NCBI GenBank assembly: GCA_947629095.1
Contig: CANRCK010000005.1
Coordinates: forward strand, 1-64,000
Source: an uncultured Clostridia bacterium
GTDB lineage: Bacteria > Bacillota > Clostridia > Christensenellales > Borkfalkiaceae
Direction of reading: 5' to 3'
Length of the DNA: 64,000 nucleotides
The position numbers and the translations under genes are program-made. Below, piece by piece: positions 45,499 to 57,400 of this stretch; the stretch's first letter is position 1, and every line of letters begins with the position of its first letter. The notes beneath the pieces were generated by a model that saw only the letters and a program-made list of their open reading frames with translations, ran no database searches and was not told the origin of the DNA.

Positions 45499-46413
45499 TT
45501 ATCCGCCGTAGGCTATCATCCGCTCGATACACCTCACCGCCGCAACACGCGTCTCTTCGCTCAGCTCTATCTCCTCCCCGCCGTTCCCGGTTATGCAGGC
45601 ATAAACTTCGGGCAGGGTTGTAAGCTTCATATTGTGGCAGACCATATCCTTTGAAAGAGGATAAAATTTTTTCTGCGGGTGCTTATATTGCAGGTGCTGC
45701 ACTATGGCGTTTTCGGTGCCGATAATAAACTCCTTTGCGGGGGATTTTGCGGCATAGTCCATTATCCCCGACGTGGAACCAACGTAATCGGCAAGTTCCG
45801 CCACCTCCGGGCGGCACTCCGGGTGCGCCAAAAACAGGGCTTGGGGGTGCAGCTTTTTTGCGGCGATAACATTCCCCTTTTCCATTCTCGCATGGGTTGG
45901 GCAGCCGCCCGAAAGAAGCTTGAAGTTCTTTTCGGGGAGTTGGTTTTTTATGTATGTGCCCAAATTTATATCGGGAATAAAAAGTATATCCTTTTCGGGA
46001 ATGGCGCGGCAGATTTTAAGCGCACTGGAGCTTGTCACGCAGTAATCGGCAATGGTTTTAAGCTCCACAGTGGTGTTTATGTACGCCACAACGGCGTAAC
46101 CGGGATACGCCTTTTTGACTTCGGCTATCAAGTCCCTGTCCATCTGCTCCGCCATGGGGCAGCCCGCCTGCGGGTTGGATAAAATCACCTTTTTCTGCGG
46201 CGAAAGCATTTTTACCGTCTCCGCCATAAATCGGACGCCGCACATTAAAATTGTTGACTGCGGGGCGGCTTTGGCTTTAACCGCAAGGGCGTAGCTGTCG
46301 CCGACAAAATCGGCTACCTCGCACACCTCTTCCGACATATAGCTGTGCGCCAGAATGCACACGTCCCTTTCCTTTTTGAGCCGCAAAATTTCGGCTTGCA
46401 AATCTTTTATCAT
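45499..46413 (-). CDS. nadA: Quinolinate synthase NadA
   Basis: A 304-residue [4Fe-4S] enzyme that condenses iminoaspartate with dihydroxyacetone phosphate in NAD synthesis. Cluster cysteines are visible in LMCGVRFMAET (about 80), SGGCPTHARM (about 170) and DMVCHNMKLTTL (about 257). The VGSTSGI motif near 214 is typical. Length matches the family. No nadB or nadC is present here, so nadA is separated from its usual partners. Its promoter carries the same palindrome as nifS, consistent with Fe-S control. Confidence 0.95.
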   Translation of the reverse strand: MIKDLQAEILRLKKERDVCILAHSYMSEEVCEVADFVGDSYALAVKAKAAPQSTILMCGVRFMAETVKMLSPQKKVILSNPQAGCPMAEQMDRDLIAEVKKAYPGYAVVAYINTTVELKTIADYCVTSSSALKICRAIPEKDILFIPDINLGTYIKNQLPEKNFKLLSGGCPTHARMEKGNVIAAKKLHPQALFLAHPECRPEVAELADYVGSTSGIMDYAAKSPAKEFIIGTENAIVQHLQYKHPQKKFYPLSKDMVCHNMKLTTLPEVYACITGNGGEEIELSEETRVAAVRCIERMIAYGG

Positions 46414-46416
46414 ATT

Positions 46417-46467
46417 AATACCTATTGATTATATAGGAATTATACACTTTATTTTCCGCCCCGTCAA
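46417..46467 (-). promoter_or_regulatory. nadA promoter with overlapping palindromic operator
   Basis: TTGACG (46462-46467) and TATAAT (46439-46444) are 17 bp apart on the minus strand. The palindrome AATTCCTAT-N7-ATAGGTATT (46417-46441) overlaps the -10 and runs to 3 bases from the start codon, also covering the likely ribosome binding site. It differs from the nifS palindrome by one base in the arms. Confidence 0.8.
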
Positions 46468-46486
46468 GCAACGCAACGCGGCAGCC

Positions 46487-46517
46487 GAAAAAAATGCTCC
46501 CCTCAGCTAAGGGGAGC
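46487..46517 (-). terminator. Terminator of the adhesin/MscS operon
   Basis: GCTCCCCT and AGGGGAGC form an 8-bp stem with a 6-base loop. On the minus strand it is followed by ATTTTTTT. It lies about 55 bases after the MscS stop. Confidence 0.85.
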
Positions 46518-46570
46518 TGTTTATTATAATTCAATTTGTTCTATATGGGGGCGTTATTTTTGCCGCAACC

Positions 46571-47596
46571 TCAGTCCGCCTTTTCCTCTATGTCCTTGGA
46601 AAGCTCCTTTTGCTCTTCAACAAACTTTCTGGCGCTGCGTTCCACCGTTTTGGTGCTTTGGGAGTTGAATTCAATGGGTTGGTTTACTACAACCTGCGGG
46701 AAAGGTATGTTTATGTTGTTTGCGTCAAACATAAGCTTAAGCTCCCTGTTGAGGTCGCGCTGAACCTGGTAGATATCCTCCTCCTTGCACTTTGCCACGA
46801 ACAGCAAGTCAACGCTGGAGGCGGACAGCGCGTTTACGCCCTTATAGTAGGGTCCCTCCACGATTGCGGGGATACGGGTTTTGATTTTATCGAGATTGTC
46901 GCGTATAACTATCTCCACGCGGGGAATGGATTCGCCGTATTCTATGCCTATGTACGCCTTTGCAACGGACAGTTCCCGCGTTTGGTTGACGATGGTTTTA
47001 ACTTCGCTGTTGTTGATTATTTTTACGTTGCCGCCCGCGTCCTCTATCTTTGTGGTGCGTATGCCTATCTCCGTTACGGTGCCGCGCCAGTCGTCTATTA
47101 CGACTATGTCGCCGACCTGATACTCGCCCTCTATAACTATAAACAGACCTGCGATTATATCAGCCACAAGGCTCTGTGCGCCGAGACCTATTACCAAAGA
47201 CAGGATTCCCGCGCTGGCAAGCAGCGTGCCTGTATCCACGCCGAAGCTGCCCAGAACGAGAAGCACGGCGACTATGCCTATTATCCAGCTTATAAAGCTG
47301 CTTATGAGCTTTACAATGGTTTGCCCGCGCTTGCTGTGCGTGAACAGCTTGCCCAAAATAAAGCGCAGCAAAACGGCGATTATAACGGCTATCGTTGCGA
47401 TTTGGATAGACCGCACGAGCGCGGGTATTTTTGTGTAGAGAGTCTGCAAAAACACATTGTCGCTCACGGTGCGGTTGAACACGGAGTCCTCCCCGAAAAG
47501 ATAGGGCGCGTATACCACGGCAAGCGCCGTGAGCGCCACAAAGACGGCAAGCGTTATTATCTTTACGTATGGTATTTTTTGGGTTTTGTCTTTCAT
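46571..47596 (-). CDS. MscS-family mechanosensitive channel
   Basis: A 341-residue small-conductance mechanosensitive channel that releases solutes on osmotic downshock. Helices lie at about 13-30, 60-80 and 95-115, and the pore helix region GTLLASAGILSLVIGLGAQSLVAD is at about 127-150. The beta domain follows with VIEGEYQVGDIVVIDDWRG and VEEIGIRTT-like segments. Length and layout match YkuT-type channels. It is 27 bases after the small membrane protein gene and ends the adhesin operon. Confidence 0.92.
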   Translation of the reverse strand: MKDKTQKIPYVKIITLAVFVALTALAVVYAPYLFGEDSVFNRTVSDNVFLQTLYTKIPALVRSIQIATIAVIIAVLLRFILGKLFTHSKRGQTIVKLISSFISWIIGIVAVLLVLGSFGVDTGTLLASAGILSLVIGLGAQSLVADIIAGLFIVIEGEYQVGDIVVIDDWRGTVTEIGIRTTKIEDAGGNVKIINNSEVKTIVNQTRELSVAKAYIGIEYGESIPRVEIVIRDNLDKIKTRIPAIVEGPYYKGVNALSASSVDLLFVAKCKEEDIYQVQRDLNRELKLMFDANNINIPFPQVVVNQPIEFNSQSTKTVERSARKFVEEQKELSKDIEEKAD

Positions 47597-47623
47597 AATT
47601 ATCTCCGCAAAAATTTTATAGCC

Positions 47624-48445
47624 TTATATAGTTACTTCGGTTGAGTACACCACCGTATTTACGGCAGACGAGGGGTCCGACGTGCGGTAGGTTAGCGTAA
47701 ACGTTGCTCTCTTGCCCGCAAGCCCCGCTTTGAGGCAGACGTCTATGCTCTGCTCGGCGTGGAGATCTTCGGTAAACACACAGCTTGAAACGTTGCCCTC
47801 ACCGTCCGTAAGTGTGGCGGAAAAATCCGTAAAATATCCGTTGGGGTCGTCAAAATCCATTGTGAAGTGGAAATAACCGTCCACCGCGCATGTGCAGACG
47901 TGCGCAACGCCCCTCCACACCGATTGCGGCTCGGGCGGAGGCAACAGCTCTGTTTTTACAGACCTCTCTGCCACGGTTTTACCCGACCCGAACGCCGCGG
48001 GCGTAACCACGGCAAGCGTGTAGCTTACGCCCGGTTTAAGACCCGTGAACACGCCCGAGTTTTCGCCCTGTTCCAGCGCCGTTTGGCGCTTTGTGAAGTC
48101 GTTATAGAGCACTATGCTCAAATTTTCGCCCTGCTCCACGGTGACGTCGTAGGCAACCTGAGTATCCGTGACCGAAACATCCACTATTTCCGCGCTGCCC
48201 TTGGGCGCAAACACGCCCGACGACGCAACCGCAACCACCGCCACGGCAGCTACGGCAAACGAAGTTAGTATGCGGGAAATAGCCGAGGGGTTTGCACGCC
48301 GCTTCTTTTGCGGCGACGGCGTGCCATCGCCGCTGTAAGCGTTTTCGGAGTAATATTTCCGCTCCTCTGCCGTATGATACTCGTCCGCCTCGCTCCGGTA
48401 TTCGCGGACGTCGCGTTCGAGCGGGTCGCGGTTATATTCGGACAT
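47624..48445 (-). CDS. Membrane protein with fibronectin-III-like outer region
   Basis: A 273-residue protein with a charged cytoplasmic N-terminus (about 1-55, rich in Arg, Glu and Tyr) and one membrane helix at about 58-80. The outer part contains VSVTDTQVAYDVTVEQ and GLKPGVSYTLAV, typical strands of a fibronectin type III fold, and a second beta domain. Its ATG shares one base with the stop of the giant adhesin (TAATG), so it is translationally coupled to it. Function is unknown; it may help display or anchor the adhesin. Confidence 0.65.
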   Translation of the reverse strand: MSEYNRDPLERDVREYRSEADEYHTAEERKYYSENAYSGDGTPSPQKKRRANPSAISRILTSFAVAAVAVVAVASSGVFAPKGSAEIVDVSVTDTQVAYDVTVEQGENLSIVLYNDFTKRQTALEQGENSGVFTGLKPGVSYTLAVVTPAAFGSGKTVAERSVKTELLPPPEPQSVWRGVAHVCTCAVDGYFHFTMDFDDPNGYFTDFSATLTDGEGNVSSCVFTEDLHAEQSIDVCLKAGLAGKRATFTLTYRTSDPSSAVNTVVYSTEVTI

Positions 48446-51400
48446 TATTTATCCTCAGGCTCGTTTTTTTGCGCCTCCCCGGCTTCCGCAGCCGCTGTTT
48501 GGTCGGCTACGGGCATATTTTTTATTATGGTAGCTTCCGCAAAGTTGCCATTTGCGGGGGTAGGCTTTGTGCGGAGTTTTTTAAGCAATAAAACTATTAC
48601 GAGAATTTCGGCAAGTATTATAGCCGTAAATCCCAGCGCCATGCAGATCCCAAGCGCGCCCTTAGGAGTGATTATGGTTGCCGCCAGCGCGGGCAGGGGA
48701 ACTACGGCTGCCGCTTTTTTGGAACCGTCCTTGCCCTCGCCGTCATCGCTTTTCAACGCCGCTATGGCTATGAGTATTATTTCTATTCCTATGAGAATGG
48801 AAAGGAGAACTATGAGCCACGTGTAGTCTACGATTGTATCGCCTATTATCTGGAATTCGCCCAGAACGTTTGTTGTGAACACTAAGTATTTGCCGTCCTC
48901 GATATGAGTTTTAAATACGTCTATGCTTCCGTCGGCATTTACGCGGACTACCTGCCGACCCGTTTCGCCGCGGAGACTTGCAGGCATGAGGACCTTTACG
49001 GTGTAAGTGCCGCCCGTTGAATATTCCGCGCCGTTATTGGTTAAGCGCACTTCTATGGCATACTTTTCCGACTTGCCGTCAGTAAGATCCGCAAGTTGCT
49101 CGCTTGTAATCCCGGAGCCTTCGGCGGCGCTTATTCTGCCGCGCTTGATTGCGTTGGCAACCTCCTTAGCCCTGCCGGTGCCCTCGGTTATCACGAGAAT
49201 CGCGGTGCTTTCAATAGGTTCCGTGCCCGAGAGAATTCCCCAAAGGTCGCCCTCGTAATCTTCGCCGTAGTCGCCCGTGCCGCCCTCTTCGGAAGGAGTT
49301 TTGTCGGGATTGATTCCGCCCGAGGTTACTTTTGTAACGTCGACTTCCCCAAGCGCCTTTTGAGCTTCATCCAACAATTTCGCAAGCTCCTCGGAGGACC
49401 CGCCGGAGGAAACGGCTTCCTTAGCCTTCTTTGCCATATCGTCCACTATGCTCTGCAATTCGGCTTTTTGGGAATTGTTGTACCTGCCGCTTCCTGCAAG
49501 CTCGTCCTTTTGCTGCTGCAACGTGTTTTCGTTGCGCTGAGCCTCCTGCGCGCGCTTGGTGTAAGCTTCGGCTTCGCTGTACTTTTCGTCGATTTTGCCG
49601 TTGCGCTCCTCGGCGTATTGGCTGCGGTCCGCGGGGTCTTTATGGGGCAGATATTGCTCAGCCTCTATTTCTCCGACCTTGCCGCTGTTGGTGTCCTGAA
49701 CAAACTTGCCGTCGCAGTCCTTTAAAAGGCTTTCCGCTTTTTCAACAGCCTCGTCCTTTTTCAGCTCGAACTCAGCCTTGTTCAGTCTGTCCTCAAGCTC
49801 GCCCTCGTAGCTTTCGTAGCCGTTCTCCTTAGACTTGGCGTCGAGGTACTCCTTAACCTTTTCGTCAAGCTCCGCAAGCTCTTTCTGCGCATTTTCAATG
49901 GACTCTTTGTCGGCGGCTCCCACATCCCCGAAATCCTTACGGGTTACGCTGTCGTCGCCGCCAAGATATCTTTCTCCGTCCATCTTGGGGAGAACGCTCT
50001 CCACTATGTCGCGCACGTCCTCAACTTTCTCATCGGCGTCGGTTCCGTCGTTAGTTACAACGCCGTCGATATCCTCGCAGGCTTTTTCCACAAGCGCCTT
50101 AACGCGTTCGCCGTCCTCCTGCGTAAGCTGCTCCTGGAGATACTGCTTGTAGTACTCTTTTTCCACATCGAGCTTCGCCTTGCCAAGCTCCTTGTCAAGG
50201 TCTGCCGCGGCAGCTTCCCCGATTGCTTTCAAACCGTTTTCAAGCGCGTCCGTAACGGCGGAATCGTCCTTTAAGCCGTTGTCGTTGTCCTTGAACTTCT
50301 TGGCGTACTCTACCAGCAAATCGCGCTGCTTTTCGGCTCTGTCCTCTATGTCCTTATAATCTTTATAGTTACTTTGGTCAATCTGCGCTTTGGCGTCCTC
50401 TATGAGTTTGTCAAGCTTGGTTTTAAGCTCGTCTGGAAGCAACGCAGCGTCTCCTTCCGCCAGACCGTCCAGAACTGCTTTTGCTTCGTTCTTTTCTTTA
50501 TTGCGCTGTGCTTCAACGCTTTCTTTGAGATCTTTTACCGTTCCGGAAAGGTCGGGAACTCCCGCGTTGTCGCCGCAAGCCTCGTCCACGGACTTTTTGC
50601 AGTCTTCCACAATCTGCTTTGTTTCTTCGGAATCGCCGTCCTCGATCAACAGACTGTCGGCAGCGGCTTTTACGGCTTTGCCGAGCACGTCGTTAATGCC
50701 GTTTCTGTCCGTTTGCTCGCCTATGTCGGCAGCAAATTTCTCCGCGTCTCCGGCGGGCAATTCCTTGCCCGTGATTTCCTTATATGCTTCGGCGTATTCG
50801 TTCTGCGCTATGGCTTTGTCCGCGCTGAGCTGCAGTGCGTTCTCCGCCTCAGACTTTTTAACCGCTATGGCTTCCTCTGCCTCTTTGCTGTCGCCGTCCT
50901 TTGCAAGCTCGTCTATTGCGCTGAGATATCCATCCAACTCATTTTTGAGAGTCGTCTTGCCACCCTCGCTTATTCTGTCCTTGTTGGATTCAATGATTCC
51001 GTCCAGCTTGCTTTGTAGTTCGGATTTCTCCTTTATCCCTACTACGATATCCGCTACCTGAGCGCCCGTATTAGCATTATTCCCGGCTTTGGTTACTGCC
51101 TTTTCTACTTCGTCTATAAGGCTGCCCGCCGTGCTATGTTCGGTCTTTAATTCTTCGAGAAGTTTGTTTACCTCCTTGGCAAGGGCTTTGTTCCTTTCGC
51201 CTAAGTCGGTTGCGCCCGTTAAACCTGTTATTACTTCATTGTCTTGAATATCGGCTTCTTTGCCCGTGATGAGCTTATGGCTGTCCAGATATTCAGATAC
51301 CGCGTTTGCTCCAGATACTATGCTTGATAGATCGGGAATCGTGCCGTCTGTGGCTGTTGCCTTTCCTACTTCGCCGCGGAGACCTTCGGTTTCCGTTGCG

Positions 51401-54400
51401 CCTAAGTATTTCTTTGCGCTATCCGAAGTTGCTTCGCTTGCCGCAGTGGTGAGCAATTCCTGTACGTCTTTCTTGAGAGTTTCCACAACTCCATCTACGT
51501 CTTTAACTTCTGCACCGAATTTAAGTTCGGACCATGCGGGCAATTCCTTACCCGTGATTTCCTTGTAGGCTTCGGCGTATTCAACGTTCGCATAATATTC
51601 GGAAAGGGCAAGTTCCAGCGCGGCGGCTGCGGCTTGTTCTGCCGCGGTCTTTTCTTCTGCCGTTCCCGCCTTATCTATTTCGGATAAGCCCTGTTTAAGC
51701 ACTTCGCCGAGCTTTGCCTGCTCCGCTGCGGGGAGTTCGTTTTCTTTTATTATGCCATCGTAAACTTTTTGCAAATCGAGCTTTTGCTTTACGCCAAACA
51801 CCGCGTCGGAAGCTTCTGCAATGTTTTGGCTCTTATTGTCGTTGCGGTTGCCCTCGGTTTCGGCTGCCTCCACTGCCTCGTTTGCGGATTTTATAATATC
51901 ATTATTATTATCGGCGTAAGCCTTTTTCAAAAGGGCTTTGATTTGCTCTGTGAGCTGACTGTTTGCGCTCTCTATATCGTTGGAGCCGGCGGACTGAGCC
52001 TTTTGGATAGCCTCTGCCGCAGTCTTTAATTCTTGAAGATTTGCTTCGTTAGGCTCTTCGCCGAAGATATTTTTATACGCCTCGAACAGCTCGGAAACAG
52101 CCTTTATGTTTTTAAGCGCGGCAACCTGCTCTTCGGGAGTTTTGCCTTGTGTTAACCCGTTGAAATAGGACTTAAACGCCTCGACTGCGCCGCTTAACAA
52201 TTCGTCAAGCAAGGCTTCAATGCCCTTTTCCGCCTCAGCGTTGGGATCGGTCGATTTATCGATATTGTCCATTACGGCTTGCACCGCCGCATCGGTATAG
52301 GTTACGCCGTTCCCGTTGGAAGTGAATTCCGCCTCCTTGCCCTTTATTGCAAGATGTGCGTCAAGGTACAGCTTTTCGGCTATGCCCTTGTTTTTTATGT
52401 CCTCAAACTTAGCCTTTGCAGCTTCTACGGCTGCTGTTTCATCAAACGGCTCGTCGGCATTCTGAACCCCCAATATCGCAACCAGATTGGCTGCGTAGAG
52501 TTCCTTTGCCCTTTCGGCGGACATTTTTCCTTCCGCACTCTCTACGGTTTTGTTATACTCGCTTTGAATATCCATAGCGGCGGAGATTCTTGCCGAAAGA
52601 TTGTTCAAGCCCTCTATTGCTTCTGCAATCTTCCCGTCCGCGGGGTTGAGGTTATAGCTACCTATCTGTGAGGTGAAAAAGCTTGTTATATCGTTATATT
52701 GCTGCTGTTCTTCATCGGGAACATTATTATCTTCAAACCATTGTTGAATTTCGCTCTGTATTTTTTTGTCTACCGCATCCTTATAGGCGGCTATAAGCGC
52801 GTTATATTCTTCCGCAACATAGCCTCCCGCTTCGGGCGATTCTTTAACTATATCGTTATAGCCTTCAATCGCTTTTTTCAAGGCTCCCTTGTTTTCGGTG
52901 GTGTTCGGATCAAAGGAAGGGTCTTTTACTGCGTTCAATATATCGCCGTTACTTACTTTCCACTCCCTTGCAAGCGCCAGGGGATAGCATTTATCAACCT
53001 CTTGCTCTTTGGTTTCTTCAAGATTTTGCAATCTTTCGGACAGATTTTCGTAAGCTTTTTGAACGGCTTTCAGATTCTCTGCGGTTGCGGGGGTTGTAGG
53101 TTCTTTGCCCTGCTCCGTCCACAGACCGTCCTTAACATTTTCATAAGCCGTGTTGTAAGCTTCGAGGTTTTTAGCCTCGTCTTCGGTGAGCGCCGAAATC
53201 GTGCCCTGTTTAGCGTATGCGCCGGGCAAATTGTCGCCGGTTGCCGCATTTCGGGCGACTATTGTATATTGCTTACCGTCTGCGGGCAACTCAAATGTAA
53301 CCTTGCCGTCCTTGCCGGTCTTTATCCAACCGCTCAAACCGTCGGCTATGAGATTGCCGTTTTCGTCTGCAAGGTGATATTCATACCCTTCCTTGCCCTC
53401 AACGGTCATTGAGTATTTGCCGTCTTTGAGAACGGGAACTTCCGTAATCTCAAATTGGTCATCGGCTTCTTCTGCCGCCTCTTCGCGCGCGCCTATATGT
53501 ATCTTGCGTTCCTGCCCGTCAACCTTTACGGTTATATTTCCGTCCTCGTCGATATCTATATCGTTGGGAAGCAAGCCCTTTGTAAAGCTTTGTTCATTGC
53601 CTTCCTCGTCGAGATATGTAGCGCCCTCGGGAAGCTGCAATTCCAAATTTTCGGGGTTGAACTGCACAACGCCCAAAGTTAGGGAATCAGTTAATTTTAC
53701 GGGGTTTTCCGCACCTTTGTAGCCGAAAGTGTAGCCCGTAATATCAACGGAAGTGCCTTCAACTTCGAGCACATACGCGCCGTTTTCATTGAGTTTAAGC
53801 TCCTGCTCTTCGCCGTCTATTGTCACGCTGAAACTTGTAATGCCGGGGTCGAAGCCCGTAAACTCAAGCTTGCCGCTCTCAGTTTGCGTTACGGTGATGA
53901 CGTAGCTTGCCGAACGAAGCTCGTAGTTGCCGTCATCAAGCGCAACCAAAACGGTGTAGCCGCCGGAATGTTTGCTGCTGTCAACCGTAAACTTTTCATT
54001 GATTTGCTCTTGGAGAGCTTCGAGATTTTCCTTTGTGCCGACGGCTATTTTGCCGCTCGGTCTGTTTTCGTTAACGTCAAGCGCAAGTGCGCCGCTGTAA
54101 TCCGTAATATCCGCATACGGGTCGTACTTTTTGCCTTCTTCGGCATTGGCAACGCAGGGGTCGTCTATATGCACATTGCCCGAAATTGCGGGTTTTGTGC
54201 CTTCGCCGTCCTTTATAACCAATGTGCCCGCGCTCTTATTTTCTATGTAGGGCTGAGCTTCTTCCTGTACGCCCTCTACCACCTCTTTGCTGTATTGGTT
54301 GTAGAGATATATTGCGTTTTCGCTCTCTGCGGCGGAAATTGTGCCGCCCGAAACGGTGAGGCTTGCGCCCTCTTCAACCGTGAGAACACCCACGTTGTTG

Positions 54401-57400
54401 AGGGAGTGATTATTTTGGATTGTGCCGCCGTTAACTTCGGTTTTTGCGCCGCCGTAAACGTTTTGTATTGCCGCGCCCTTGGTCTGCGAAACGTTGCCCT
54501 CAATCGTGCCGCCCTTTATGGTAACCGTGGGGTTGCCGCCTTCAACATATGCAGAGGTGTCGGGCTTGTTTACGTTCATTATTGCGCCGCCCTCGCGGGA
54601 GTAGCAGTTTTTGATGGTTGAGCCATCGTTCATGGTGAGCTGACCCGCGCCCTCGTTGCGGATACCGCCGCCGTAGTTCTGGGAGCCGAAGCCCGCGCCG
54701 GGGGTTGCGTAGTTGTTGTCGTTGTTCTGTATGGTTGCGCCGCTGTTTATATTCAGCGTGCCCGCGTTTACAATTACGGGCGCGTGCGCCTTAACGCCCG
54801 CGTTGTTGTTGGTAACGGTGCCCGCTCCGCTTTTGCCGTCGTCGTATAGCTTTATGGGAGTATCGCCGTTCCTACTCTTCCATGTTTCGCCGTCGGGTGC
54901 GGGCATTTCTTCATCCCAAACCGCGCCGCCGTCCAAAGTGACGTTGCCGAGGTTGAGCGTTGCGCCGCTTTCAACCTTTATCATTTCGCCCATAAGGGAT
55001 TCGCAGCGCAACAATGTGGGAATAACGCTATATTCGCCGTTCTTAAAGTCGTCGATTTCGTTTTTTAAATCTTCAAGCGTTGCGCCCGTTTTTTCGTTAT
55101 AATAATATTTAAAACTGCTTGTGTTGTCCTTATTAACAACGCGCACGGCAGAGTCAAAAGTTATTTCTACGCCTTTGGGTATTTCTATTGTTTGGTCAAT
55201 TTTTATGGGTTCGGGCTTTACTCCGTCTTCGGCAGAATTATAGTGTTGCAACAGGTAAACTTTGCCCGAATTACTGCCCGATTCGACAATTTTTTGTATT
55301 GCCTCTTCAATAGTCGTGCACTCTATTTCTTCGTCGCCTATAACAACCAACGCCGTTTTGGAGTTTGTGGCAACCATTTGAAGTTGGTTGCTTTTTTCGT
55401 CGGGGTTGAACGTGTAGCCTGCGTTTTTAACGCGCAGCGCGCTCTTCAACATTGCGGAGTTGTTGTTCTCCGAAACAACATAGCCGTAATTGTCGTATTT
55501 TTCGCTGAGTTGCTCTGCGGGCTTTTCAAACTCAACAACGAGTTTGTCCTCGCCCGTAATTGCGCCCGAAATATTGATTTGGCTTTGACCCTGCAAGCCT
55601 ATGCCGTCGGAAAGTCCGCCGAATGCGCTGCTGTCAACGGTTATTTTTTGATCGTCTGCAACCACTATGCCGTTGCCGAATTGCGCGCTGTTGTTTTCGA
55701 TTTGCACGCCCTTGCCTATTTTGACGTCGCCGCCCGCAACGTATATTGCGCCGCCGCTTTCGGTTGCGGAGTTTTCGGCAAACGAGCTATCGGTTACGGT
55801 AAGCTTGCCGCCGTCCACGTAGATTGCGCCGCCGTTTGTCCCCTTGCAGTTTGTAAATGAGGAATTATTTATTGTAACTTCGCCGCCCTCTGCAATATTA
55901 ACCGCAGAGCCGCTTGGATTGGTGCGCTCGTCGATTAAATTTACGCTTTCAAACGACAGCTCGCCGCCCTGCCCTACGTTCAGCATACTTTGGTCGCTGT
56001 TTGCGAGATAGAGTTCAGAGCCCTCGTTGCCTATTATTTTGACGGGACTTTCTATTGTAACAGGCTTATCTATTACCGCCTGTTGCGAAACGTGGATATA
56101 CTGTGTTGCTTGCTCTTCGGGGGAGAGCTTGTTGTAAGCCTCCACCGCTTGTGCAAAGTCATAGTACATTGTCGTCGTCTCTAAATCGATGCCGGCGTCT
56201 TTATTGTCTATGTAGAATCCGCCGGCTTGATATATTTCGATAGTCCACTCGCATGCGTCTTCGCCTCTCACCGCATTGAAGTTTTTATCCTCGGTGAGTT
56301 CACAGCGGACCGTTACGGTAACCATGTTTTTGTCTGAATTGTTGAACAGGGTTATCCTGTGGCAATTTGCGTGCTGTACTTCGTCCTCCACGCCCTCTTC
56401 GGGGGTGTATATCCTGCAATAATCGTCGCCCACACCCGTCTTTTTAAATTCGACATGCCCGGTGTAGTTATCCAGAAGGGCACTGCCCGAAAGGGTCATA
56501 GAGTAGGTTACGCTTGTGCCTCTTTTAAGCGTTACCTTTTGGGGCGTATCGCCCATAGTGAACCTTATGGTGGCTTTTTTGATAGTCCACTCAACTTCTA
56601 CCGGATCTGTTTCGCCCGTTCCGGAATAAGTTTCCCAATCTTGCCAGCAATAGTTAGCAGTGGGTTCCAATTTTACTTTGTATGTACCGGCGTCTGTCGC
56701 TTTGTTTACACTGCCTTCCCCCTCGACAACGTTATATGTGCCGCCGCCGTAGAACGCCGTTTTCTCTGTGCCGCTGTAAGTTTTTTCGCCCGCCTTGGGC
56801 ACAGATATGGGCTTTCTTGCAATGGTAAAGGACACCTCTATCGCTTCGGTGGAGCCGTCCTCCCAGCAGTAACCCGTTTTGGGAGTGATTTTTGCCTTGT
56901 AAGTGCCTGCGGCTGTGGCGCTGCCGCCTGTAACGGTGTACTTATCCGTATTTTCAAACGCATTCTGCCTTGAACCTGTATAGGTAAGGGGCTTGGGCGT
57001 GGGTTTTTCAATAGTCTTTAACGACGCATAGCTCAAAAGTTTATCGCCTGCCGCCGCGCATGCTTCTTTCGTCTTATATAATTCCTCTTCACCGAGATAT
57101 ACAACGCCGACAACAGGTATTGTGTCGCTGACATATCCGGTTTTATAGTTATAATGGATTTGATTCTGCATTGCCGCCAGAACCACTATAAAATAGTTAC
57201 CGTTGCTATCGAGGTAAAAATCCGGGTTTGAATAGAGAGGAGGGATACCTGAATATATATTTGCGTCGTACGGATATTCATGCGACGGCATGGAAAAATT
57301 TATATATCTGGGAGTTGTAATGGTGCGCTGGTCCATTACAAAGGCACCCGTTCCACTCACTACCGAATACTCGCTCGAAGCATTCAATCCGTAGGTTACA

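Noticed and set aside
45225..45654. Short frames across the nadA/Rrf2 gap as possible genes
   Set aside because: No ribosome binding site and no family-like sequence; frames on both strands run across inverted repeats.
46610..47644. A 344-codon plus-strand frame over the MscS gene
   Set aside because: The opposite strand encodes a clear MscS channel with correct membrane helices and pore motif; this frame is Tyr/His-rich noise.
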